NCBI RefSeq assembly: GCF_024199985.1
Contig: NZ_JANARS010000003.1
Location: 372,001-436,000, forward strand
Length of the DNA: 64,000 bases
Reading direction: 5' to 3'
Source: Nocardioides pinisoli
GTDB taxonomy: Bacteria; Actinomycetota; Actinomycetes; Propionibacteriales; Nocardioidaceae
Each line of letters begins with the position of its first letter. Within the stretch, counting starts at the first letter, position 1. The notes beneath the pieces were generated by a model. It made no database searches. It had not been told where the DNA came from and saw nothing but the letters and a program-made list of their open reading frames with translations. The translations under genes and the position numbers were made by a program. Below are positions 8,629-17,532 of this stretch, piece by piece.

Positions 8629-9344
8629 GCCCGCGCACCGTCCTTGAGGACGTGGTGGGCCAGCCCGACCGCACCGAGGAGGTAGAGCCAGTGCGGGTCG
8701 ACCGGACCGACGGCGCCGATGGTGAAGTCGAGCACGATGAACACGAGCCACGCGCCCGGGATCCACCGCGGCACGCCGGCTCCCCTGACGAGCAGGCCGA
8801 TCGTCAGCACGAGCATGCCGAGCACGGTCCCGGCCATGAACGGCAGGGCGAAGAGCGCGCCGAGCAGGGTGTCCTCCTGCAGGCTCTGCATCCACGTCGC
8901 GGCCGCCAGTCCGGCCTCGCCGTCGACGAGGGCACGGATCTGCACGAGGCCAGTGAGCTGGAGGCCGAGGAAGCCCCACATGCCCAGGACGAGGAGCGTT
9001 CCAGCGATGCGTCCGGTGCGCCGCGCCTGCCGAGCGAGCAGGCGCGCCGCGGCGATGAAGCCGAGCGCCATCAACGGCAGCGCGACCGTGCCGGTGACGG
9101 ACATGGCCGTCACGAGCGTGGGGCTCTCGGTCGCGAGGGCCACCATGTCGTCGATCGTCTCGGGACGTCCGCCGAGCAGCTGGGTCATGACTGCCTGGGC
9201 GGTGTTGCCAGCCGCTCCGAGCACCAGCCCCGCGGCGGCCAAGGTGGCACCGAAGGGCCGGATGCGGGTGGTCGGGGCGGCCCGCTCGGCGGTGCCGGCG
9301 GGGGTGGTGCTGGCCGGCGCGATGCCGGCGGCGGTGCTGTTCAT
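8613..9344 (-). CDS. Multi-pass membrane protein, first gene of the second two-component operon
   Basis: 243 residues from ATG 9344 (MNSTAAGIAPASTT), preceded by AAGGAG at 9351-9356 with a 6-nt spacer. After a polar ~30-residue N-terminus there are about six hydrophobic segments (LAAAGLVLGAAGNTAQ, TAMSVTGTVALPLMALGF, IAGTLLVLGMWGFLGLQ, LLGALFALPFMAGTVLGMLV, IPGAWLVFIVLDFTIG). I do not recognise a named family; topology and length resemble the protein at 28294-29001, also beside a kinase/regulator pair. It shares a 16-nt overlap with the kinase gene, which argues for a common function such as ligand sensing or being the protected target. That is inference. Confidence 0.78.
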   Translation of the reverse strand: MNSTAAGIAPASTTPAGTAERAAPTTRIRPFGATLAAAGLVLGAAGNTAQAVMTQLLGGRPETIDDMVALATESPTLVTAMSVTGTVALPLMALGFIAAARLLARQARRTGRIAGTLLVLGMWGFLGLQLTGLVQIRALVDGEAGLAAATWMQSLQEDTLLGALFALPFMAGTVLGMLVLTIGLLVRGAGVPRWIPGAWLVFIVLDFTIGAVGPVDPHWLYLLGAVGLAHHVLKDGARAWTNA

Positions 9345-9763
9345 TGCTGTCTCCTTGGTGTGTGCGGCGGCTCTTCCGCCGGCAAGGAGGGACTTTTCTC
9401 CGACGCGTGTCCCGGGCGCTCGTGAGCGGTGTCCCGACCTCGCTGAGACATCGCAGCCGGCAGGGCGGGTTCTCGGAACCATCCCTGCGCGGCGGCGGGA
9501 GCGCCGGCATCGCGTCGGGCAGGTGCTGCCAGCGGTTGGATCCCTTGACCTCGACAACGTCGCGGTCGCGGTGTCGGCGGTGTCACCGTCGAGCCGGATA
9601 GTTGTGCGAGCTGATGAACCTGTCGACGTTGAGAGCGGGTAGAGGCTGCCTCGACTCTGCCGACCAGCGAGCTTCACTTGCTGTGCGGGGCACAGCGGTT
9701 TCGGAGAAGCGGTGACGCGGCAGCGTGACTAGCGTCGGTGGCACACCACCGAAGGGAATCACA
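9345..9763. promoter_or_regulatory. Gene-free divergent region between the kinase operon and the DUF4287 gene
   Basis: 419 bp with no supported gene. On the plus side TAGCGT at 9730-9735 is a good -10 box for the gene at 9764, and GAAGGGAA just before the GTG can serve as ribosome binding site. On the minus side only the AAGGAG at 9351-9356 is clear. No repeat or strong hairpin seen. Confidence 0.45.
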
Positions 9764-10045
9764 GTGAGCTACCAGGCCTACCTCGACGCGATCGAGAAGA
9801 AGACCAGCAAGACGCCTGAGGAGCTGTTGAGGGAGGCCGCTGCGCGCGGATTCACTCCGCAGAGCAAGGCGGGCGACTTCGCATCGTGGCTCAAGGACGA
9901 CTACGACGTCGGCCGGGGCCATGCGATGGCGCTGTTCGGCGTGCTCAAGAACGGGGCGACGATCGGTGACAAGCACGTCAACAGCGGCACCGCCCACTCC
10001 GATGCCTCCACCGAGCTGCGTTTGGACGGCGTCGACCGCCGCTGA
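9764..10045 (+). CDS. DUF4287-type small protein
   Basis: 93 residues from GTG 9764 (VSYQAYLDAIEKKTSKTPEE); the upstream in-frame ATG gives an unnatural leader and lies at the -10 box. The sequence matches what I remember of DUF4287: the N-terminal SYQAYLDAIEKKTGKTPEEL-like motif, a central AGDFASWLKDDYDVGRGHAMALF block and a C-terminal tail with Ser/Thr. GAAGGGAA precedes the start and TAGCGT at 9730-9735 is the likely -10. Cytoplasmic, no signal peptide. The biochemical function of the family is unknown to me. A second small gene follows 96 bp downstream. Confidence 0.85.
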   Translation: MSYQAYLDAIEKKTSKTPEELLREAAARGFTPQSKAGDFASWLKDDYDVGRGHAMALFGVLKNGATIGDKHVNSGTAHSDASTELRLDGVDRR

Positions 10046-10141
10046 TAGGCGTCGTCGGCCCCGTCGGGTGCGGCATTTCGCCGCTTGCTGGGGACGTCCA
10101 GGTCGGCCGAGTGCGAGTGGGTTCGGCGCTAGCCTTTGGTG

Positions 10142-10354
10142 GTGCCCGAGGACCACCTGACGATGCTGCTGGCTGAGGCGCTTCGTGACCTCGTGCTCTT
10201 CGTCGAGCATCGACCAGAGACTGCGACCGAAGACGACGACGTGCGCGCGTTGGAGGACCTCGTCTCCGTCCTTGGTCAGGCCTCTCCCACCGACCGGAAC
10301 CGGATGAAGCTGCTGCTGGGTGATGAGGTCTATTCGTACTTGGGCTGGGACTGA
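10142..10354 (+). CDS. Small acidic hypothetical protein
   Basis: 70 residues from GTG 10142 (VPEDHLTMLLAEALRDL); GTG 10139 is an equally in-frame alternative. TAGCCT at 10130-10135 ends 6 nt before GTG 10142, a leaderless-type promoter, and this decides the start. The protein is acidic and probably helical (EHRPETATEDDDVRALEDLVSVLGQ) and ends YSYLGWD. No signal peptide and no family that I recognise. It stands alone between the DUF4287 gene and the convergent DUF480-VOC gene. Codon use fits the surroundings, so I believe it is expressed. Confidence 0.6.
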   Translation: MPEDHLTMLLAEALRDLVLFVEHRPETATEDDDVRALEDLVSVLGQASPTDRNRMKLLLGDEVYSYLGWD

Positions 10355-10462
10355 CACGAGGCGCATTGCCCTCTTAGGCGTGATCGCTGCGTCTGTCCGC
10401 CGCGAGCGTCGCCGTGCCATCTGCGCGGTGAACGCGCCCCAAGCGCCGCGGATGACAAGCCC

Positions 10463-11377
10463 TCAGCTTGCGTGCTGCTGAACGACGTTGAGCACGTTGC
10501 CATCGGGAGCGCGGACGAAGAAGCGAGTCACGCCCCAGGTCTCCGTGGTCAGGGGATGCACGATCTCGTACCCCCGCTCCTGCGCTTGGCGGTAGGCGGC
10601 TTCGACGTCGTCGACCATGACCGAGACCACGGGGTCCACGGGTGCGGTGGCATCGCTGGTCATCACCTGGATCGTCGCCCTGGATGCCGGCGAGGTGTGG
10701 CGGGCCACCCAGCCCAGGTTGAACTCCTCCTCGGCCAACCCGAGGTAGTCGCTGTAGAAGCTCCTGGAGGCGGGGAGGTCGGGTACGTGAAGGTCGGCGA
10801 TGATCTGTGTGACGCGGATGCGCGACGCATCGGCACTCCCAGCTGGGCTGGCTTCGGCTGAGGTCTGCTCCGGCGCGGCTCCCAGGAGGTGGATCCAGCG
10901 CGGATCCTGCTGGCCCGGCCGGCGCTCGAGCTCGCGTACCAGTGGCTGCGGGCGGCTTGCCATCCGGCGCAGGCAATCCTCGACCTGGCCCCGGTCGGCG
11001 AACCCGTGCAACCTCTCGGTGCGGGTGCGCAGCTCCCCCGGCGCCTGCGCGCCGCGGAGCAGCAGGACCGTGAGCAGCGCCCGCTCGTCGGGCTCGAGGG
11101 CAAGGTGCTCGTCGAGGATCTGGTGGTACTTCAGTGTCCGGCGCCCCGTGTCGGACCACACGATCCGCAGCAGCCCGCGCTCCTTGAGCGACTTCGCGGT
11201 CCGCTCGACGGTCTGCTGGTCGAGGTCGGTGACGGGGTCGCGGCTGCTCCTCTGGTTGCACGCCGACACCAGCGCGTTCGCGGAGAGGGGATAGGTGGCG
11301 GGCACGGTCGTCTGCTTCTCCAGCAGGCTGCCGAGGATGCGCTGGTCAGTCGCGTCGAGGACGGGGAGCTCGGTCAC
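10463..11377 (-). CDS. DUF480 (YceH/UPF0502-like) protein fused to a glyoxalase (VOC) domain
   Basis: 304 residues from GTG 11377. Residues ~1-170 match the DUF480/YceH family, which has two winged-helix domains: ILGSLLEKQTTVPATYPLSANALVSACNQRSSRDPV and LLTVLLLRGAQAPGELRTRTERL are its hallmarks. Residues ~185-300 form one VOC/glyoxalase module (IIADLHVPDLPASRSFYSDYLGL ... VSVMVDDVEAAYRQAQERGYEIV ... FFVRAPDGNVLNVVQQH). Stand-alone YceH proteins lack this C-terminal part. TAAAGT at 11384-11389 (read on the minus strand) sits 6 nt before the GTG, so the mRNA is probably leaderless. The fusion suggests a winged-helix regulator sensing a small ligand or controlling VOC chemistry; neither activity can be proven here. 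Confidence 0.88.
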   Translation of the reverse strand: MTELPVLDATDQRILGSLLEKQTTVPATYPLSANALVSACNQRSSRDPVTDLDQQTVERTAKSLKERGLLRIVWSDTGRRTLKYHQILDEHLALEPDERALLTVLLLRGAQAPGELRTRTERLHGFADRGQVEDCLRRMASRPQPLVRELERRPGQQDPRWIHLLGAAPEQTSAEASPAGSADASRIRVTQIIADLHVPDLPASRSFYSDYLGLAEEEFNLGWVARHTSPASRATIQVMTSDATAPVDPVVSVMVDDVEAAYRQAQERGYEIVHPLTTETWGVTRFFVRAPDGNVLNVVQQHAS

Positions 11378-11440
11378 GTCACGACTTTAGATCCGTTTGG
11401 AACGATTGCGGATCTGACAGCGTCCTTCCGCCGCTTGCCG

Positions 11441-12475
11441 TCACTCGCAGGCGGTTCCATCCCCGTTCCCGTCCAGGTGTGGGCCGTACCCCGGATCCCC
11501 GGCGCGGACCGGGGCTGCACCGGCCATGTGCGCCGCGGCGCAGTTGTCGAAGTGCACTGTTCCATCGCCTGCGGACGGACTCGTCGTCGCGACTACGGAT
11601 GAGTCGGCTGCAGGAAGCTCGTCAGCGTCCGAGGAGTCGGAGATGTTGTGATCCACCTCTGTCGAGGCGCCCCAGGTGTCGGCTGGCAGGACCTGTCCGT
11701 CGCACGAGGCCAGGACTCGCTGGATTGCTGCCTTCTCCGGCGGGGTGATCCACAGGTCGTACTTGCCCTTCACCGCGACCTGACGTGAGACGTACTCACA
11801 GCGGTAGGAGCTGTTGGCGGGCAGCCAGGTGGCGGCGTCACCATCCCCCTTCTGACGGTTGGCGCCAGCGTCGGTCGGGAGGAGGTTGAGCGGGTCGTTC
11901 GCGAAGGCTGCGCGCTTCTTGATGTGCCAGCCAGAGGCCCCAGTGGCCCACGCGTTGCCCAAGGAGACGACGTGGTCGATGTCGATGAGGGCCCCATGAC
12001 CCTCCCAGTAGTCGATCCTGGACCCGGTGTAGGGATCCGCGTACGAGCCGGCGGTCACGACACAGCCGTTGCTCTCCAAGCTCACCGGACGCAGGTACTG
12101 GGCAAGGATGTCGTTCCTGGTGTCGCACCCGTTCCGGTCCGCGTCGAGCCATGCCGGACCGAACCGGTCCCGGTCATACCCCGACATCGGCGCACGCCCC
12201 TTGACGGCCAAGAGGTTGAGCGCCATCACCGCGGTCGCCTTGTCAGCTTGATGTTCAGCCGACGAGGACCGGGAGGGCGAGCGTGGGGACGACTCATGGG
12301 AAGTGTCGTGCTTGCGACGACCCCTCGCCGCAGACGTCTCGGGTGATGCACTCGAGCGGCCGGCGTCAGTCCGTTGAGTCGCGTCTCGGACGCCGGGCAC
12401 CACGTCGGAGGCATCGCTGCACTGACCGACCAGGACGAGGAGGAAGGCGCCCACAGCAACGTGCCTGAGCTTCAA
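11441..12475 (-). CDS. Secreted HNH-family nuclease (DUF1524-type) with C-terminal Excalibur domain
   Basis: 344 residues from TTG 12475, chosen because GAGGAG lies just upstream and the product begins directly with a signal peptide (KLRHVAVGAFLLVLVGQ); GTG 12514 and ATG 12505 are in-frame alternatives. A Ser/Arg-rich linker follows. The nuclease core holds DVNG-like metal features: DRFGPAWLDADRNGCDTRNDIL, IDIDHVVSLGNAWATGA (the HNH His) and DPLNLLPTDAGANRQKGD. The last ~37 residues (FDNCAAAHMAGAAPVRAGDPGY ... DGNGDGTACE) are an Excalibur calcium-binding motif with paired Cys. Secretion and DNA/RNA cleavage are inferred from family membership. The next gene upstream encodes another Excalibur protein. 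Confidence 0.86.
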   Translation of the reverse strand: MKLRHVAVGAFLLVLVGQCSDASDVVPGVRDATQRTDAGRSSASPETSAARGRRKHDTSHESSPRSPSRSSSAEHQADKATAVMALNLLAVKGRAPMSGYDRDRFGPAWLDADRNGCDTRNDILAQYLRPVSLESNGCVVTAGSYADPYTGSRIDYWEGHGALIDIDHVVSLGNAWATGASGWHIKKRAAFANDPLNLLPTDAGANRQKGDGDAATWLPANSSYRCEYVSRQVAVKGKYDLWITPPEKAAIQRVLASCDGQVLPADTWGASTEVDHNISDSSDADELPAADSSVVATTSPSAGDGTVHFDNCAAAHMAGAAPVRAGDPGYGPHLDGNGDGTACE

Positions 12476-12575
12476 GACTCTCCTCGACCGGCTGCGGTGG
12501 ACCATCAACCGCACGAGCGTCCGGATCGGCTCAGCGGAGAGCCGTCTCGGTCCTCACTCGACGGAGCCGCTCCTG

Positions 12576-12860
12576 TCAGCGCTTCTCGCAGGCAATGCCG
12601 TCGTTGTCCGCGTCAAGGGTGCCGTTGTGAGCGTCTGCCTCACGGTAGGCCGCGGTGTTGCGGTAGAAGTTGGTGACCGGCGTACCGCTGGTGCGGTCCC
12701 GGGCCTTGGCCAGGCCGACGCCGTGGGGCCACTTCTTGTTGAGGTTGGTGCAGTTGTCGTGATGGCCGGTGGTGTGGGCCGATGCCGGGCCGGCCAGCGT
12801 CAGGGTGGCGGCGGCCAAGGTGGTGGCAGCGACTGCGGCGAACTTCTTGGTGGCGTGCAC
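12576..12860 (-). CDS. Small secreted Excalibur-domain protein
   Basis: 94 residues from GTG 12860 (VHATKKFAAVAATTLAAA), preceded by GGGGAG at a suitable distance. Residues ~4-28 are a signal peptide ending in an AxA site (GPASA before HTTG). The mature part is an Excalibur motif: HHDNCTNLNKKWPHGVGLAKA then, at the C-terminus, DADNDGIACEKR, with the DxDxDGxxCE calcium-binding loop. Such domains usually decorate extracellular nucleases and cell-surface proteins. It lies 101 bp upstream of the HNH-Excalibur gene on the same strand, so they may be co-regulated. The exact function is unknown. Confidence 0.85.
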   Translation of the reverse strand: MHATKKFAAVAATTLAAATLTLAGPASAHTTGHHDNCTNLNKKWPHGVGLAKARDRTSGTPVTNFYRNTAAYREADAHNGTLDADNDGIACEKR

Positions 12861-13105
12861 GATGTGACTCCCCGTTGAGCGTCGCCCCGATGGAGACACG
12901 ATGGCCATGACGGTAGGCGAGGACGTCTGACCTTGTCCGGCGATCGCGGACATGCGCCGGTCCCACGGGGCACAAGACCCACCCACCGCCCGGGCCAGGA
13001 GCCACGGGCGCTCACCACTCTTGGTGATGACGCGGGCGCACCTCGCTGCTCATCCTCGAAGAAGGCGGCGTCGCGGCCGTCGAGGACCGGAGGCGAGGTC
13101 TCACC

Positions 13106-15454
13106 ATGGGCGGGTTTGCGGGTGATGAGGACGCTCGGGGTCGCGTACGACGATGGGCGCCGCGTCTGCGACGGGCAAGGGGCAGGCTGGCGCTGGGCTC
13201 TGTGCTCGCCGTGCTGGCCGTGCTGGCCGGCAGCCTCGGGCTGGTGACGCTGACGTCCCAGGCCCAGGGAGCGCCGGTGCCGGCGGGCTTCACCGAGTCG
13301 GTGGTATTCAGCGGGCTCACCAACCCGACCGTGGTGAGGTTCGCGCCGGACGGGCGGGTCTTCGTCGCAGAGAAGCGCGGCGTGATCAAGGTGTTCGACT
13401 CGCTCGCCGACACCACGCCCGACGTCTTCGCCGACCTCAACGCCAACGTGCACAACTTCTGGGACCGCGGGCTCCTCGGGATGGCGCTGGACCCGAACTT
13501 CCCGGCCGACCCCTACGTCTACGTGCTCTACACCTACGACCACGTGCTCGGGTCGACCGCGCCGGCACCCCGGTGGGGCACCCCGGGCGTCTACTCCGAC
13601 CCGTGCCCGAGCCCGCCGGGGGCGACCGCCGACGGGTGCGTGGTCAGCGGCCGACTGTCGCGGTTGACGGCGAGCGGCAACTCGATGACCGGTCCCGAGC
13701 AGGTGCTGGTCGAGGACTGGTGCCAGCAGTACCCCAGCCACTCGGTCGGCACGGTCGAGTTCGGGCGCTCGGGTGCGTTGTACGCCAGCGCCGGTGACGG
13801 CGCGAGCTTCAACTTCGCCGACTGGGGCCAGGACGGCGACCCGGTGAACCCGTGCGGGGACCCGCCGGGCGGCGCCGGGGCGACCCTCACGCCACCGACC
13901 GCCGAGGGCGGGGCCCTGCGCAGCCAGGACCTGCGTACGAGTGGCGACCCCGTCAGCCTGGACGGCTCGGTGATCCGGGTCGACCCCGCCACCGGAGCCG
14001 GCCTGCCGACCAACCCGCTCGCGGCGTCGTCGGACCCCAACGCCCGGCGCATCGTCGCCCACGGCCTGCGCAACCCGTTCCGCTTCACCGAACGGCCCGG
14101 CACCGACGAGCTGTGGGTCGGCGACGTCGGGTGGAACGACTGGGAGGAGATCAACCGGGTCGTCCCGCCCGCCACCCAGGTGCCCAACCTCGGATGGCCC
14201 TGCTACGAGGGCGTGAACCGGCAGGCCGGCTACGACAGCGCGAACCTCGACATCTGCGAGTCCCTCTACGCCTCGCCGGGCGCGGTGACCTCGCCGCACT
14301 TCGCCTACCACCACACCGCTCGCGTGGTGCCCAACGAGTCGTGCCCCACGGGGAGCTCCTCGATCGCCGGCACACAGTTCGCCTTCGGAGCCGGTCAAGG
14401 TCCCTACCCGGCGGAGTACGACGACGCCCTCTTCTTCGCCGACTACTCGCGCGACTGCATCTGGGTGATGCCGAAGGGGGCCGACGGTCTCCCGGCGCCA
14501 GGCCTCGTGAAGACCTTCGTGGCGGGCGCGGCCAACCCGGTCAACCTGCAGGTCGGCCCCACGGGCGAGCTGTTCTACGTCGACTTCGACGGCGGCACCA
14601 TCCGACGGATCGCCTACGCCAGCGCCAACCGCCCACCCGTGGCTCACGCCACCGCCACGCCGACGACCGGGTCGGCGCCGCTCACCGTGTCCTTCGACGG
14701 CTCGGCCTCCAGCGACCCGGACCCCGGTGACGCTCTGGCCTTCGCCTGGGACCTCGACGGCGACGGGGCCTTCGACGACTCGACGGCCACACAGCCGTCG
14801 TGGACCTACACCAGCAGCGGCACCTACACCGCCACGCTTCGGGTGACCGACCCCGCAGGGGCGACCGCGACCGACGCCGTGGTGATCAGCGTCGGCAACA
14901 CCGCGCCGGTCCCGGTGATCAACACCCCGGCGGCAGGGACGTTGTGGAAGGTCGGGGACACGATCACGTTCTCGGGCGGTGCGACCGACGCCCAGGAAGG
15001 CGCGCTCCCGGCCTCGGCGCTCACGTGGGACGTCGTCATCCAGCACTGCCCCAGCAACTGCCACTCCCACCCGATGCAGAGCTGGGTCGGGGCCTCGAGC
15101 GGGTCCTTCGTCGCACCCGACCACGAGGCGCCCGTCTACCTCGACCTCAAGCTGACCGCCACCGACTCGGGCGGTCTGAGCACCACCGTCGTACGCCGCC
15201 TCGACCCGCGGATGGTCGCGCTGACGTTCGCGAGCGTGCCGGGTGGCATGACCCTCACCGTGGGCAGCTCCTCGGCGAAGGCCACCTTCACGCGCAACGT
15301 GGTCGTGGGCTCGAGCAACACGGTGACTGCGGTGTCACCGCAGGTGAAGGGCAACAAGCGGTACACCTTCACGTCCTGGTCCGACGGCGGTGCGCAGACC
15401 CACACGATCGTCGCCCCGGCCACCGCCACGACGTACACCGCACGCTTCAAGTAG
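13106..15454 (+). CDS. Secreted PQQ-dependent sugar dehydrogenase-like protein with PKD domain
   Basis: 782 residues. A twin-basic N-terminus and a hydrophobic segment (about 28-50) give a signal peptide or anchor. Residues ~60-505 follow the glucose/sorbosone dehydrogenase beta-propeller (GLTNPTVVRFAPDGRVFVAEKRG, RGLLGMALDPNFP, DGSVIRVDPATG, AHGLRNPFRF, LWVGDVGWNDWEEI, PNLGWPCYEG). A PKD domain follows at ~507-595 (TPTTGSAPLTVSFDGSASSDPDPGD), then an Ig-like segment and a C-terminal repeat domain (FASVPGGMTLTVGSS). The family oxidises sugars with PQQ, but many PKD-bearing actinobacterial members are uncharacterised, so the substrate is open. ATG 13106 is preceded by a GGAGG-like sequence. 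It converges on the GMC gene with 11 bp between. Confidence 0.87.
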   Translation: MGGFAGDEDARGRVRRWAPRLRRARGRLALGSVLAVLAVLAGSLGLVTLTSQAQGAPVPAGFTESVVFSGLTNPTVVRFAPDGRVFVAEKRGVIKVFDSLADTTPDVFADLNANVHNFWDRGLLGMALDPNFPADPYVYVLYTYDHVLGSTAPAPRWGTPGVYSDPCPSPPGATADGCVVSGRLSRLTASGNSMTGPEQVLVEDWCQQYPSHSVGTVEFGRSGALYASAGDGASFNFADWGQDGDPVNPCGDPPGGAGATLTPPTAEGGALRSQDLRTSGDPVSLDGSVIRVDPATGAGLPTNPLAASSDPNARRIVAHGLRNPFRFTERPGTDELWVGDVGWNDWEEINRVVPPATQVPNLGWPCYEGVNRQAGYDSANLDICESLYASPGAVTSPHFAYHHTARVVPNESCPTGSSSIAGTQFAFGAGQGPYPAEYDDALFFADYSRDCIWVMPKGADGLPAPGLVKTFVAGAANPVNLQVGPTGELFYVDFDGGTIRRIAYASANRPPVAHATATPTTGSAPLTVSFDGSASSDPDPGDALAFAWDLDGDGAFDDSTATQPSWTYTSSGTYTATLRVTDPAGATATDAVVISVGNTAPVPVINTPAAGTLWKVGDTITFSGGATDAQEGALPASALTWDVVIQHCPSNCHSHPMQSWVGASSGSFVAPDHEAPVYLDLKLTATDSGGLSTTVVRRLDPRMVALTFASVPGGMTLTVGSSSAKATFTRNVVVGSSNTVTAVSPQVKGNKRYTFTSWSDGGAQTHTIVAPATATTYTARFK

Positions 15455-15465
15455 CCGCCCAGGCC

Positions 15466-17298
15466 TCAGCCGACCACCTCGTGGAGGTGAACGCCGTTGT
15501 CCGTGGCGATTAGCTCGGCTGCCTTCTCGCCGATCATGATGGCCGCAGCGTTGGTGTTGCCGCTGACGACGTTCGGCATGACACTCGCATCTGCCACGCG
15601 CAGGGCCTCGATGCCGTGGACCCGCAGGCGCGGGTCGACCACGTCGCCGATCCGACAGGTCGACGTCTCGTGGTAGACGGTCAGCGCGTAGTGGCGGGCC
15701 AGGTCCTCCAGCAGCGCGTCGCTCGGTTCGGCGCCGGCGAGGTGGCCGTGTGCCTGCGCAAGGTGCGGCGGGATGACCGGCTCACCCAGGCCGCCGCCGG
15801 GCCAAGCCTTCGCGACCTCGAGGGCCCTGCGCATCACGGCGACCATGACCGTGACGTCGTGCGGGTCGTCGAAGTAGTTGAGCTCGATGCGCGGTGGGAC
15901 CGCGGGGTCTGCGCTGGCGAGCGTGACGGAGCCCTCGGAGTGGGGCTGGACGGGATTGGGCAGGACGACCACCTGGCCGCGCGTCGGGTCCAGGAAGGAC
16001 TCCGGGTCCTCGAAGAACGCGGACGCCGGGAGTCGGAAGACGTTTTCCCAGATCGGCGGTGTGTAGCCCGTTGCGAGGAATCCGATCTGCGCGTCGTGGG
16101 TGTGCTCGTCGCCCAGCCCGGTCGAGAAGAACGCGACAGCGTCGTAGAGAGAGGACGAGGCGAGGCCGCGACCGGTGGTGAACCACTCGGCGATGCGGCG
16201 CTCCGCCTCGGCCTTGGCAGCGGCGAGGGGTTCGGGCAGGTCCGCGTCGTCCGCGGGGTCTGCCGGCAGCGGACCAGCGGGAGCCCGCAACGCGTCCGGC
16301 CCGAGGGACATCGCCACCTCGGTCATCGTCTCGCCGATCCCGTCGGCGGCGAACATCAGGGGAGTGTGCAGGTGGTCCTTGAGGTGACGCCCGACGTCCG
16401 GGAGGTCGACGACGCAGTCCACCCCGACGGCGGTGAGCTCGTCGCGTGCCCCGATCCCCGAGAGGAGCAGCAGGTGCGGTGACCCGATGGCGCCCGCGCA
16501 GACCACCACCTCGGTGCTCGCGGCCACCTCCTCCGACGTGCCGTCCTCCGTGCGGTAAGCCACCCCCGTCGCACGCACCTCGTCCCCGTCCGTCTCGAGC
16601 AGGACGCGCTCGACGAGCGCGCCGGTGACGACCGTGAGGTTCCCCCGGTCCATGGCCGGTTCGAGGTAGGCGTGGAAGGTCGAGGTCCGCCTGCCGTCCT
16701 TCGTCGTGGTCTGGAAGAGCGAGGCCACCCCTTCAGGGCTGAGGCGGTCGCGACCGTTGTAGTCACCCTGCTTCATCCCCGCGGCGCCCGCGGCCTCCAC
16801 GAACTGGTTCGAGGCACGCAGGATCGGCTGGCGCACCGACACGCCCACCGGGCCGTCGTGCCCGTGCACGTCGGGGTCGGCGTGGAGCTCGGGGCTGTCC
16901 ACGAACCCCTCGGCCTTGCGGAAGTAGGGCAGGACGTCCTCGTAGGACCAGCCGTCCGCGCCCCCGGCGGCCCACGCGTCGAAGTCGCCCGGGTGCCCCC
17001 GGACGTACGCCATGTAGTTCAGGCCGGAGGAGCCGCCGAGCATCTTTCCCCGGGGCACCATCATCTGGCCGCCGATCAGGCCCTTGCCGACCCCACCAGG
17101 GTCGCCGTTGTACATCCAGTCGGTCGCGGGGTCGTTCTGCAGGCTGGCCACCGCGGCGGGCACCAGCTCCGAGGGCGGCGGCGGCCCGCCGGCCTCGAGC
17201 AGGCACACCCGGACATCCGGGTCCTCGCTCAGCCGGGCGGCGACCACGGCGCCCGCCGATCCAGCTCCCACGATCACGTAGTCGTACGTCGACTCCAT
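15466..17298 (-). CDS. GMC-family FAD-dependent oxidoreductase (choline dehydrogenase-like)
   Basis: 610 residues from ATG 17298 (MESTYDYVIVGAGSAGAVVAARL), with GAGGTGGG upstream. The dinucleotide-binding motif GAGSAG is at residues 11-16 and the glutamate LLEAGG follows. GMC signature segments are seen: MLGGSSGLNYMAYVRG, and GAIGSPHLLLLSGIG. The C-terminal block HYALTVYHETSTCRIG ... ADASVMPNVVSGNTNAAAIMIGEKAA carries the catalytic His and Asn of the family. Such enzymes oxidise alcohols such as choline or long-chain or aromatic alcohols; no betaine aldehyde dehydrogenase gene is adjacent, so I do not call it betA. No signal peptide, hence cytoplasmic. A 234-bp gap separates it from the stomatin-like gene upstream. 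Confidence 0.92.
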   Translation of the reverse strand: MESTYDYVIVGAGSAGAVVAARLSEDPDVRVCLLEAGGPPPPSELVPAAVASLQNDPATDWMYNGDPGGVGKGLIGGQMMVPRGKMLGGSSGLNYMAYVRGHPGDFDAWAAGGADGWSYEDVLPYFRKAEGFVDSPELHADPDVHGHDGPVGVSVRQPILRASNQFVEAAGAAGMKQGDYNGRDRLSPEGVASLFQTTTKDGRRTSTFHAYLEPAMDRGNLTVVTGALVERVLLETDGDEVRATGVAYRTEDGTSEEVAASTEVVVCAGAIGSPHLLLLSGIGARDELTAVGVDCVVDLPDVGRHLKDHLHTPLMFAADGIGETMTEVAMSLGPDALRAPAGPLPADPADDADLPEPLAAAKAEAERRIAEWFTTGRGLASSSLYDAVAFFSTGLGDEHTHDAQIGFLATGYTPPIWENVFRLPASAFFEDPESFLDPTRGQVVVLPNPVQPHSEGSVTLASADPAVPPRIELNYFDDPHDVTVMVAVMRRALEVAKAWPGGGLGEPVIPPHLAQAHGHLAGAEPSDALLEDLARHYALTVYHETSTCRIGDVVDPRLRVHGIEALRVADASVMPNVVSGNTNAAAIMIGEKAAELIATDNGVHLHEVVG

Positions 17299-17532
17299 CG
17301 ATCCCACCTCGTTGTGGCACCTCGCCGGACGGCGGGGACGGTCTTGCCACGCAACCACACCCACCGCGGGGAAACAAGAGAGCCAGTGCCCAGGCATCTC
17401 CTAGTTGCCGACGTCTCCAAGGAGGGGCTGTCGGAGCGCACGAAGTCCTCACAGCCGAGGTACGGATGACGGCCGGCTGGTGGTGGCGCAGATCGAGCCG
17501 GAGTCCGCTCACTCCGTGCAGGACACGACCTG

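Noticed and set aside
9674-10420. Minus-strand ORF of 248 codons
   Set aside because: Covers two well-supported small plus-strand genes with their own promoters; no recognisable protein.
12800-15124. Minus-strand ORF of 774 codons
   Set aside because: Antisense shadow of the PQQ dehydrogenase gene; only Val/Gly/Arg-rich filler.
15466-17298. betA (choline dehydrogenase) name
   Set aside because: GMC family is certain but neither betaine aldehyde dehydrogenase nor choline transport genes are adjacent; substrate not decidable.
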